Origin: Pseudomonadales bacterium
GTDB taxonomy: Bacteria > Pseudomonadota > Gammaproteobacteria > Pseudomonadales > Azotimanducaceae
Assembly: GCA_022825925.1 (NCBI GenBank)
Contig: JAJDVW010000022.1
Span: 1-64,000 of the forward strand
DNA: 64,000 nucleotides
Direction: 5' to 3'
Under the pieces are notes generated by a model. It was not told the origin of the DNA. It saw only the letters and a list, made by a program, of their open reading frames with translations, and searched no databases. The stretch's first letter is position 1. The number at the start of each line of letters is the position of its first letter. Below are positions 15,888 to 23,583 of the stretch, one piece after another. A program made the translations under genes and the position numbers.

Positions 15888-15907
15888 CCCTATCAGGGAA
15901 TCAGGGG
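15888..15907. repeat. Right terminal inverted repeat of the IS1380 element
   Basis: Read inward it begins CCCCTGATTCCCTGATA and mirrors the left end at 14257-14275 with a few mismatches and one gap. It is directly followed by the second TGCTTAAG at 15908-15915. Confidence 0.7.
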
Positions 15908-16032
15908 TGCTTAAGCTGCGTCGGGTGAGCGGTCAACGGACAAGGAGAAGGCAGACGGCCCGACTTGAACGAACAGCGGCGAAAGAGAACACGCAAGGGG
16001 TTGGGAGGAGCGGATCCGGCTCCTCTTCACGA

Positions 16033-17727
16033 TCAAGATTGGGCCTCCGGCGTCTGGGACGAGAGGTTCGACGAGATCGTCTGGCGGAGGGAGCCGATGA
16101 GTTCAGGGCCCTTCGCTGCATCGTCGTGTCCTCCGAGGGCGGCAAAAGGCGCCCAGACGGCGTCGATCGCCGCCTCGATGTGGTCGTCAGTGACCTGGTC
16201 GAGCTGGAGCGCTGCGACGCTGGGCGGGGCGGGAACCTCGCTGCCGGTGGTCGAGGCCGCCAACCAGTAGATGACGTAGAAGCGGAGGTTGGTTCGGTCT
16301 CGGGGGGTCATTTCGGACCGCGTGCGGAGCACCGCTTGCGTCCTGCGCAGCAGCACCGCGGCGTTGATGTAGAGGGACACCGGAAAGTGGTCCGAGAATA
16401 TCTTCGAGTAGTCGTCGTCGGTCTTGATGAGCGACGAGGGTCGGGCGCGTGCCGAGTCTGGCCGCGCCAGAATCATGGACATGATGACCTGCGCCATGAG
16501 GGGAATGCCAATGATTCGGTCGCGGGGTTTGCCTTCGTTCTTGTAATAGTTCTTGCGGCGGTCATAGTACAAATTGACGGTCTTTGGCGCGTCCTCGATG
16601 TCCCGTTGAACGCGGTCAGTGGCGCGGAGCGACGCCGGCTGGATCCGATTTTGACTGTTGGTGGCCTTGATGATCTTGTCCCTCGTCTCGTCGTCTTCGG
16701 AAGAGAGGATCTTGACCATGACGCTGCGACTGTCGTCGGGATCGGGACCGAGATGGCCGGCAATTTGTTTGGAGGTTTGCAAGCCGTTGACGATCTGGGG
16801 ATTCTCCATTGTTACGGTGTCGCCGCTCAGCGTCGCCTTGCTGGCGAGAATCGTGACGCCGTTGTTCATCCACCAGAAGTCAACGACGGTCTCGCTTTGC
16901 AGTGTGTCCGCGATGTCCTGATTGACTTCGGTGCTCCCCTGGAAGTCGCGGACGTTCGACTCGAAAAGGTCTCCCCTGATCTGGCCCTCGGAGTCCTTGA
17001 TGAAATCGATATAGGAAGAAAGCGGCGTGAGGACGATGTAGGCGTCGGCGTCGGTTAGGTTTTTCTTGACCCTGAGCGAGTGGGTAGTTTGGGGAAGGGT
17101 CCGGGCAAGTTCGAGTAAGCGGCGGGCGCCCAAGAACTCCATCGCGATGTCGGCGTCGGGGAAGAGGGCCTTTGCGAGGTCAACGAGTTCGTCGCCCTTC
17201 GTCTCCAAGTTATCGTGGATGTTGGTTGAAGCGCTTTTCGATGCGTAGTAGTAGCGGATCTTAAGGGACGGGAACTTGGAGGCGAGTTCCAAGTAGGTTC
17301 GACGGAAGCAGTCCAGGGCGGCTTTCACGGACCCGTTGTACTGCGTGAGTTCGGCGTAGTTCGCCTCGAGGTCCAGAAGGTGTCGGGTGGCTGAAATGAG
17401 ACGGTTTACGGTCGCTTCGCTGAAACCTCCAGAAGTCTTGGATTGGATGAGGTGCAGCTCGATGTGCACGTTGCTTCTGAAGCTGCTGGTATCAAAATCC
17501 TCGTAGACGAGATCTCCGTTGACGAACGCGTACGCGGAGTCGATGCCGCCATCGTGCTCGCCGTCGACTATGCCTGCTTGCAGTTCGTCGTAGGAAAGCT
17601 GGAAGTTCTTGAGGATCTGCTCTGCGCTGAAGATCTCGAAGTAATCCTGTTCTGACAGTTCAGGGGCAAGTTCCTGGCGTTTCTGAACGAGGACGTGGTT
17701 CAGGAGCTGTCTGGAGTTGGCGTTCAT
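16033..17727 (-). CDS. AIPR-domain abortive infection-type protein, 564 aa
   Basis: The conserved AIPR (abortive infection phage resistance) core is present: FWWMNNGVTILAS near residue 275, NPQIVNGLQTS near 302, and the KATNSQN segment near 345 with following basic residues. An N-terminal region (1-200) reads as a nuclease-like alpha/beta fold, with GEHDGGIDSAY and a later HLIQSKTSGG suggestive of a PD-(D/E)XK site (D...QxK). AIPR proteins were first linked to phage-triggered abortive infection. The ATG at 17727 is chosen because the preceding in-frame sequence is not conserved-looking. It is monocistronic, preceded by a long inverted repeat at 17746-17797. Confidence 0.8.
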   Translation of the reverse strand: MNANSRQLLNHVLVQKRQELAPELSEQDYFEIFSAEQILKNFQLSYDELQAGIVDGEHDGGIDSAYAFVNGDLVYEDFDTSSFRSNVHIELHLIQSKTSGGFSEATVNRLISATRHLLDLEANYAELTQYNGSVKAALDCFRRTYLELASKFPSLKIRYYYASKSASTNIHDNLETKGDELVDLAKALFPDADIAMEFLGARRLLELARTLPQTTHSLRVKKNLTDADAYIVLTPLSSYIDFIKDSEGQIRGDLFESNVRDFQGSTEVNQDIADTLQSETVVDFWWMNNGVTILASKATLSGDTVTMENPQIVNGLQTSKQIAGHLGPDPDDSRSVMVKILSSEDDETRDKIIKATNSQNRIQPASLRATDRVQRDIEDAPKTVNLYYDRRKNYYKNEGKPRDRIIGIPLMAQVIMSMILARPDSARARPSSLIKTDDDYSKIFSDHFPVSLYINAAVLLRRTQAVLRTRSEMTPRDRTNLRFYVIYWLAASTTGSEVPAPPSVAALQLDQVTDDHIEAAIDAVWAPFAALGGHDDAAKGPELIGSLRQTISSNLSSQTPEAQS

Positions 17728-17745
17728 GGGTCGGTGTCGTTGTAG

Positions 17746-17797
17746 GCGGTTGGACAAGCGTGGCTCGATTGCGACAGTAACAAGCTTGGCCAACCGC
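17746..17797. promoter_or_regulatory. 14-bp inverted repeat upstream of the AIPR gene, candidate operator
   Basis: GCGGTTGGACAAGC (17746-17759) and GCTTGGCCAACCGC (17784-17797) are inverted repeats with 13 of 14 bases paired, 24 bases apart. The right arm also contains the palindromes CAAGCTTG (from 17781) and TTGGCCAA. The pair sits 19-70 bp upstream of the AIPR start, where a repressor would act. The ribbon-helix-helix protein encoded just upstream (17965-18228) is a candidate binder, which is inference. Confidence 0.5.
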
Positions 17798-17964
17798 ATG
17801 TCAAGGAGGGACGTGAGGCGGGTGAGGCGGGCGCGGATACAGCGCGCCGTTCGACTCGGGAGCGGCGTGGGGGGCGATGTTCGTGGGCTCCGTTGCAAGA
17901 GAACGCGCCGTCAAGAAGGGCGGCGATGGGGTCGACGGCACCGTGCTCCGGCGGTGGCGGTTGG

Positions 17965-18228
17965 CTAAGGGCTGCCTTCTGGGGAAGGCAATCGGTCGAG
18001 GATGGCAACGATGGCCAACTCGATGTCCTTGCGGGACGCGGGTCGGTCTTGGTCGCTGCTCGTGGCGTCCGTCGGGGTGCGGAACGCCGTCCGAATCATG
18101 CGCCGGATCGCGCTCGGTCGGCTCGGCGTAAGACCGGTGTCGGGATCGGGATTGGCGGCCGCCCACGCGTCGATGATCTCGATGTCGGGCGGATACAGCC
18201 GCACGGTGGTCTTGCTGACGACGGGCAC
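17965..18228 (-). CDS. Ribbon-helix-helix-like protein, 87 aa
   Basis: The protein starts MPVVSKTTVRLYPPD, a beta strand followed by a helix (IEIIDAWAAAN), a loop and a second helix (SAIRRMIRTAF). This matches a CopG-type DNA-binding unit with a long inter-helix loop. The acidic C-terminal half (residues 55-87) could mediate partner contacts. The start lies 2 bp after the stop of the AcaB-like gene, so the two form an operon. A regulator of the integrative element or of the downstream AIPR gene is plausible. Confidence 0.55.
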   Translation of the reverse strand: MPVVSKTTVRLYPPDIEIIDAWAAANPDPDTGLTPSRPSAIRRMIRTAFRTPTDATSSDQDRPASRKDIELAIVAILDRLPSPEGSP

Positions 18229-18230
18229 GG

Positions 18231-19028
18231 TCAGTCTCGGGTCGGGGCAGGAGCTGGGTCAGCGGCGTTCGTCGCCTTTCGGGCCGGTAGCGGTCCCTGA
18301 TCCAAAAGGTCGAACCGTTGGGGCGCATTGGCCGGTCGCGGCAGATCGAGCTTGCGGGACGCCTGCACGGCGTACAGGATCGAGCGTATCGCGCCGAAGT
18401 GGACGCGGTAGTACCTCAGGTTGGGGTTCCACAGGCGCACGTCCTTGGCGATCTCTGTGGCGGCCGCGACCTCGGCGAACACGCTATCGAAGTGCGCGAT
18501 GGCGGTACCGAGTTTCATCAGGGCCGGAAACTGGGTCTCCAGGAAGAAACGCGCGGTGGTGGCGGGATCCAAGAGGGGTTTCGCACCGTCCGGGATCGTG
18601 CGCTGGACCCAGCGGTCGTTCCTGCGCCGCCAGCCGTTGATGCCACGCACGGCCGCGTCGGCGTGGCGGGCGAGGTTGTCGAGGCAGACGTCGAGCGTGC
18701 CGGCGCGTCGCCTTAGCAGGCCGGTGAGGATGAAGTGCGCGAACGAAATCCCGGGGATGCGCACGCCGTCGCCCGGACGGGTCGGCGGCAGGCGGCCGAG
18801 CCAGAGCTGCCTGGCCTGCATGGTCCGAAGAATGAACACGCGCGCATCCGGCGTTGGCGTGACGTTGCGGTAGTCCCGCTCGATTTCGTCGGGTGTCGGC
18901 GCCGGCACGTTGGCGAACTTGGCTTCCGGCGAGGACAGGAAGCGGACCCCGTGGCTCGACTCGAAGATCTCGTTGCCATCGTCGTCGACAGCATCGGGTG
19001 GCAGCGTCGTGGGCGTGTCGGTGGTCAC
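18231..19028 (-). CDS. Integrative-element protein, AcaB/PFL_4669-like, 265 aa
   Basis: The middle of the protein (about 60-210) follows the pattern of the AcaB/DUF1845 family, found in integrative conjugative elements and conjugative plasmids. It has a FILRTMQARQLWLGR segment, then GISFAHFILTGLLRRR, and later LWNPNLRYYRVHFG. Some members are transcriptional activators of conjugation genes. The first 45 residues are acidic and probably disordered. Neighbours (RHH protein, TraI-like protein, ParA, ParB) agree with an integrative-element backbone. Similarity was judged by eye, so the family call is tentative. Confidence 0.4.
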   Translation of the reverse strand: MTTDTPTTLPPDAVDDDGNEIFESSHGVRFLSSPEAKFANVPAPTPDEIERDYRNVTPTPDARVFILRTMQARQLWLGRLPPTRPGDGVRIPGISFAHFILTGLLRRRAGTLDVCLDNLARHADAAVRGINGWRRRNDRWVQRTIPDGAKPLLDPATTARFFLETQFPALMKLGTAIAHFDSVFAEVAAATEIAKDVRLWNPNLRYYRVHFGAIRSILYAVQASRKLDLPRPANAPQRFDLLDQGPLPARKATNAADPAPAPTRD

Positions 19029-19148
19029 TTGCGTGTGCGGTCGATCGGGCGGACGATCTATTCAATAGGTGTCTGAAAATAGTAGCGTTATAAGTTTCTT
19101 GGGCCAACGTGCGCATGGCGGCGCAGACGTGCGCGGACGGGTGCAGGA

Positions 19149-20921
19149 TCAGTGCGGACGGCGGTAGCGTTGCCCGTAGATGGCGGGTGGGCGCACGAAA
19201 GTCGAGGCGGCGGCCGGACGGCGGGACGGGTCCGGCCAGAGGTACTCGGGCAGCGTGACGAGGCCGCGGCAGGTGACCGCCGGGTCGCCGGTGAGGGCGG
19301 GAAAGGTGTGCCGGTCGTCCTGCCGGTCCGCCCGGTTGACCGCGAGGACGCCTGCGGTGCGCATGGCGGCCTTGATCGCTTGTGGAGGGAGCCGGAACTC
19401 GTCGCCGAAAGCCAGGACGATGTGGGGCCAGACAAGGAAGACGCCGACGTCGAGGAGGTGGACGAGGGAGCGGTCCCCGTTGGCGCTCTGCGCGCCGGAG
19501 CGCAACGCCTCGACGAGGTGGTTGCGAAAGGCGACCCAGGCGGAGATGGCGTCAGAGGGAACGCGCCTGGGATCGGCTATTGGGGGGAGGAGGGCGTGGA
19601 TGTCGAGGGGCTGTCGGCTTGCGCTGGGGGCGGGGCCGGGCAGGACAAAGGACGCCGTTTGCTGCGTTGGGCGCGAGGCGTTCTGGGCGATAAGGCTGCG
19701 CGCGTAGTCGGCCGCGTGGCCGATCCGCGGGGCGGCGGCACCGTGGTCGCCGATGTCGCGCCGTGGTGCCGCGACCGGGGATGGCGGCTCGGACCGTGCG
19801 CCCCCCCGCGACGCAGACGCGGCAGGCAGATCGTGGAGAAGGTCGGAGACGCGCCCTCCGCTCCGGCGCTGTCGGGACGGGTTGGGTGTGTCAGGGCGAT
19901 GCGCGTCGGTGTCGGCGGGTGCCGCAGGCGATGGCGAGGACGGGCGGGCGGCCGGCGTTGCGGGTCGCGTGGCGCTGGCGGGGGTGTCGGACGGGAGCTC
20001 GGATTTGGTCGAGCGGGCCGCGCCGGCTCGTTGGGCCGTGGGGTTGGATTCGGTTGATGCGGCGTCGTGGTCGTGCTTGAGGTGACGGTCTGGAAGCACC
20101 GTCTCGGATAGGTGCGTTTCCGCCACGTGAGAGGCGCCGGATGCGGGCTGCGGTCGGCGACGATGGCCGAACGCGGCGCGGGCCCGGGCGAGCGCGCGCT
20201 CGAGGAGCCGCGGTCGGTTGGGGAGCGGTGGCTTGGCGGAATCGTCCGGGACACGGGTGGGCGAAGCGGGGGAATCGTCGTTGCCGGCGGGCGATAGCGC
20301 TTGGCGCTCATGCCCGAAAGCGGCGACAACCGGCCCGACGATGTCGCGGAGTTCGTTGGGCGCTGTGTCGGTGAAGTAGTTAGCGAGCAGAGTCCGCACG
20401 AGGGGCTCGCGGGCGATCCAGCGGCGGCCGCGCGCGGGCACGATGGCGTTTAAGAGCGCGTCGCACGAACGGGAGCCACCGGCGTCCGGTTCGGCCTCCG
20501 GGTCGGCGAGCAGCCGCGTCCACACGTCGGGATCGGTCGGTTGCGCATTGCGGTCGGGCGCGAGCGTTGCGGCCGCATGCTCGACGAGGATGGCGACGGC
20601 GACCGCGTAGGTGGCGCACTCGCGGATGCGCCAACTGTCTTCCGCCTGCGTGAAACGCGGCAGGATGAAGGCGCGGCGCCGCTTGAGGGCGGCCTTGAGC
20701 GCGAGAAGCAGCGCGCGCCTGGCGGCCGCCGGATCCGGAAGGGCGCGATAGCGGGCGAGAACGGCGGCGATGGCGGGGGAGTAGGTGGCCGCGAACTCTG
20801 CGTCGGGCAACGACGTCAGGTTGCGCAGGAACTGCGCGGTCTCGTCGCTGGGGGGTGTTCGTTCGACTCGTGGGCGTCGCCGATCGGTGGGTTTGGATGC
20901 CTGCCGCATGGGTGCGTCCAT
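19149..20921 (-). CDS. TraI/MobH-like protein without recognisable HD site, 590 aa
   Basis: The ends resemble MobH-type relaxases of integrative elements. An N-terminal helical region (about 20-180) corresponds to the TraI_2 domain. A C-terminal domain (about 470-575) contains DAISAWVAFRNHLVEA, SLVHLLDVGVFLVWPHI and RGLVTLPEYLW, like the DUF1528 domain. The middle 200 residues are Pro/Ser/Ala-rich and disordered. The HHHAGPGGLLDH-type HD motif of active relaxases is not seen; the equivalent region reads AVAVAILVEHAA. It may be a non-catalytic relative or a remnant. The start could be 20921 or 20909. It is divergent from parA. Confidence 0.4.
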   Translation of the reverse strand: MDAPMRQASKPTDRRRPRVERTPPSDETAQFLRNLTSLPDAEFAATYSPAIAAVLARYRALPDPAAARRALLLALKAALKRRRAFILPRFTQAEDSWRIRECATYAVAVAILVEHAAATLAPDRNAQPTDPDVWTRLLADPEAEPDAGGSRSCDALLNAIVPARGRRWIAREPLVRTLLANYFTDTAPNELRDIVGPVVAAFGHERQALSPAGNDDSPASPTRVPDDSAKPPLPNRPRLLERALARARAAFGHRRRPQPASGASHVAETHLSETVLPDRHLKHDHDAASTESNPTAQRAGAARSTKSELPSDTPASATRPATPAARPSSPSPAAPADTDAHRPDTPNPSRQRRSGGRVSDLLHDLPAASASRGGARSEPPSPVAAPRRDIGDHGAAAPRIGHAADYARSLIAQNASRPTQQTASFVLPGPAPSASRQPLDIHALLPPIADPRRVPSDAISAWVAFRNHLVEALRSGAQSANGDRSLVHLLDVGVFLVWPHIVLAFGDEFRLPPQAIKAAMRTAGVLAVNRADRQDDRHTFPALTGDPAVTCRGLVTLPEYLWPDPSRRPAAASTFVRPPAIYGQRYRRPH

Positions 20922-21016
20922 CGTAGCGCAAGACAGTGCGCAAGGCGTCCCGCGGGCGGCTTCGAAGCGGTGGCGGGAAGGCCCGCGGCCTGCGCTGGCG
21001 GCAGGAATGGGCGACA

Positions 21017-22213
21017 ATGGCGGGATGGCTCGACGGTTCGGAAACGGAGGCGGTGGAGACAGGCCGAGTCGGCAACGGTAGCCGCGGCGTCGGCGTGGTC
21101 GCGGACGACCTGGGGGCGCTGGCGGACGCGGTCGGCGGGCTCCTGGAGTCGCTCGCGGACCGGGAAGCCGGGGGGCAAACCGGGCCCGGGTCGGGCCTGC
21201 CGTTCGGGCTGGCGGAGGCCGGAGCCGCGCTGGGAGTGGAACGATCTCGTGTTCGGGAGTTGGCCGCTGAAGCGGAAGTGTCGCTGGGCGGTCGCGGGCC
21301 GGCGCGCCTGAGTCTCCGGGAGATGAACGCGCTACGCGAGGCGGCGGGGCAACGGCCCGGGCGAGGGGACGCGCCTCCGGCGCGGGTGGCGGTGCAGGCG
21401 TTCAAGGGCGGCGTGGGCAAGAGCACGCTCGCGGTGCATCTGGCGCAGTACCTCGCCCGCCAGGGCTACCGGGTGCTGCTGGTCGACTGCGATCCCCAGG
21501 GGAGTGCGACCGCGAGCTTCGGGCATGTGCCGGATCTGGACTTCGCGGAGGACGACACGCTGGTGCCGTACGTGCTCGGGCGCGAGAAGGCGCTCGACTA
21601 CGCGGTCCGCGAGACGGGCTTCGATGGCGTCGACCTGGTCCCGGCGTGCATCGGCCTGCAGGCGGTGGACCTCGAACTGTTCCGCATGACCCTGACCGCG
21701 TCCCGCGCCGAGCAGGTGGCCGGCGTGTACGGCCTGCTGGCGCGTGCCGTGGCGACGGTGGAGGATGCGTATGACGTGGTGGTGCTGGATTCGGCGCCGG
21801 CGCTGTCGATGCTGTCGGTGGCGATCATGGTGGCGGCGACGGGGGTGGTGGTGCCGGTGCCGCCGACCGCGCTGGATCTCGCGAGCGCGGAACAGTATCT
21901 GCGCATGGCCGGCGATGTGCGCGGTCGGCTGGGAGAGCGCGGCTACGGTTTCGTGCGGCTGATCGCGAGCCGGGTGGATCGCACGAAGCGGCGGCAGGTG
22001 CAGACGCTGGAACTGATGCGTGAGCGACTCGGCGACTATCTCGCAGAGGCGCCGCTGTTCGTGACCAGCGCCATTCCGGACCGGGCTGCCCGTGGCGGCA
22101 CCCTGCTGAGCGGCGGCGAGCGCCCCGACCGTCGAGTCCTCCGCTGGATGTTGCCGGCGCTGGCGGAGATCGCGGGCGAGATCGTCCAGGCGTGGGAGCA
22201 GGCGGATGACTGA
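21017..22213 (+). CDS. parA: ParA-family partition ATPase, 398 aa
   Basis: The protein has a deviant Walker A, FKGGVGKST (about residue 130), LLVDCDPQGSAT for Walker A', and VVLDSAPALS for Walker B. These are typical of plasmid-type ParA ATPases that segregate DNA on the nucleoid. About 120 residues precede the ATPase domain, including a helix-turn-helix-like stretch (FGLAEAGAALGVERSRVRE), as in type Ia ParA proteins that repress their own operon. ATG at 21017 is chosen; a GTG at 20936 is less likely because it precedes sequence shared with the divergent gene's promoter. It overlaps parB by 8 bp. Confidence 0.88.
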   Translation: MAGWLDGSETEAVETGRVGNGSRGVGVVADDLGALADAVGGLLESLADREAGGQTGPGSGLPFGLAEAGAALGVERSRVRELAAEAEVSLGGRGPARLSLREMNALREAAGQRPGRGDAPPARVAVQAFKGGVGKSTLAVHLAQYLARQGYRVLLVDCDPQGSATASFGHVPDLDFAEDDTLVPYVLGREKALDYAVRETGFDGVDLVPACIGLQAVDLELFRMTLTASRAEQVAGVYGLLARAVATVEDAYDVVVLDSAPALSMLSVAIMVAATGVVVPVPPTALDLASAEQYLRMAGDVRGRLGERGYGFVRLIASRVDRTKRRQVQTLELMRERLGDYLAEAPLFVTSAIPDRAARGGTLLSGGERPDRRVLRWMLPALAEIAGEIVQAWEQADD

Positions 22214-23474
22214 CGACGACCGGAGCGGCAAGGCCCTCGGGGCGGGACGCAGGCGCAAGGGCCGACGGGAGACGTCCGGCGCGTCGATGTTCGTGGAGCG
22301 CGGAAGTACCGGCACGAGCGATACCCGGCCGCTGCCGCCGGCGCTGCAGCCCCTCGACCGCTCGGGTGGCGCGACGGAGGTGGTTCACGTCGAGGCGTTC
22401 GAGGCTTCGGACGTGCGTCCATGGCGGTTCCACAACCGGGCCGGGTCCGGCATGGACGACGCGTCGCTCGATGCCCTGGCGGCGTCGATCCGGCGCGACG
22501 GCCAGCAGCAGCTCGGACTCGCGCGCCGGCTGCCGCCCGGGGATGCGCACAAGGTCGAGGTGATCTTCGGGGTGCGCCGCCTCGAGGCGTGCCGCCGCGC
22601 CGGAGTGCGGTGGCGGGCCGAAGTGCGGGAAGCGGGGTTCTCGGACAGCCAGTGCGCGGCGCTGATGCACGGCGAGAACGAGTGGACCGAAGGCGTGTCC
22701 TACCTTGAGAACGCGCTGCAGTGGAAGGCGATGCTCGACGCGGGCGTGTTCGAGAGCCAGTCGGCGTTGGCGGAGGAAATCGGCTGCCACCGGGCCCGGG
22801 TATCGCGCGCGCTCAAGACCGCGTCGGTGCTGTTCGGCGAGGCGTGGATCGAGCGCCTGGCGCGTCCCGTGATGCACGAGTTCGCCGGCAGGGCCGCGGA
22901 CCGCCTCGCAGAGGCCTGCGCCGACGAGAGGCGTCGGGCGAAGGCCGTTCCCCGCGCCGAGCGTCTGGACCCCGGGGACGTGGCCGCGGACCGACTCTAC
23001 CAGCGCCTGTTCGCCGAACCCGACCGTCCCGAGCGCCGCGAGCCTGTGTTCGTGCGGTGGAAGGGTCGCGCGGGGAGCGGCGTGGTGGCGGCCAGGATCG
23101 ACCGGGACGACGCCGGCAACTGGTCCGTCAAGGTCCGTGCGCACGAGCAGTCGCCGGAGCAGCAGGCGGAACTGGCGGAACACGTGGAAGCGGTGCTCGC
23201 GGCGGAAACGGAAGCGGCTGCGGGGATTCGTCTCGGGAGGCGGCTGGCGGCCACGCTGACGCCGGAGGCCGCCAAGGATTCGGACCGTGCGTGGCTGGAA
23301 GGTTGCGTCTGGTCGGCCGCCCGGGCGAGCGGGCTCAAGTGGGACCGTTGGCGATGCGCGGCGGTGGCCGATGTGCTGCGGAGGCAGCCGGAGGGATGGG
23401 AACTCGCGGTTGTTCAAGCGGTGGCCGGCTCCGATTCGGAAGCGGGGGGTCAGTTTGGGACGGTGGGCGAGTAG
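22206..23474 (+). CDS. parB: ParB-family partition protein, 422 aa
   Basis: An N-terminal basic tail is followed by the ParB nuclease-like CTPase domain (about 55-150), with RPWRFHNR and GQQQLGLARRLP leading to VIFGVRRLEACR. After it comes the helix-turn-helix (ALAEEIGCHRARVSRAL near 185), which reads centromere (parS) sites. The C-terminal part is charged and probably dimerises. It works with ParA to segregate the excised element. It overlaps parA by 8 bp, indicating translational coupling. No parS repeats were located nearby by eye. Confidence 0.85.
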   Translation: MTDDDRSGKALGAGRRRKGRRETSGASMFVERGSTGTSDTRPLPPALQPLDRSGGATEVVHVEAFEASDVRPWRFHNRAGSGMDDASLDALAASIRRDGQQQLGLARRLPPGDAHKVEVIFGVRRLEACRRAGVRWRAEVREAGFSDSQCAALMHGENEWTEGVSYLENALQWKAMLDAGVFESQSALAEEIGCHRARVSRALKTASVLFGEAWIERLARPVMHEFAGRAADRLAEACADERRRAKAVPRAERLDPGDVAADRLYQRLFAEPDRPERREPVFVRWKGRAGSGVVAARIDRDDAGNWSVKVRAHEQSPEQQAELAEHVEAVLAAETEAAAGIRLGRRLAATLTPEAAKDSDRAWLEGCVWSAARASGLKWDRWRCAAVADVLRRQPEGWELAVVQAVAGSDSEAGGQFGTVGE

Positions 23475-23583
23475 GCTCGGTAGTTTGGAAACTCCGGATT
23501 CGTTCGCATTCGGGCGCGAATCGGGGTCGGGGGCAGTCGATGCCGGACGGTGCGCGGAACGGCGGAAAGACGACGGAGGAGCG

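Larger units (their letters stand above)
14257..15907. mobile_element. Complete IS1380-family insertion sequence
   Basis: A 1651-bp element with one transposase gene on the minus strand, a length usual for IS1380. The left end reads TCCCGATCCCCTGTTAAGG (14257-14275). The right end, read inward, is CCCCTGATTCCCTGATAGGG (15907-15888). The two share most bases, with one gap, and form imperfect terminal inverted repeats. An identical TGCTTAAG flanks both sides. The element looks intact and sits between the restriction-modification operon and the AIPR gene. Confidence 0.85.
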
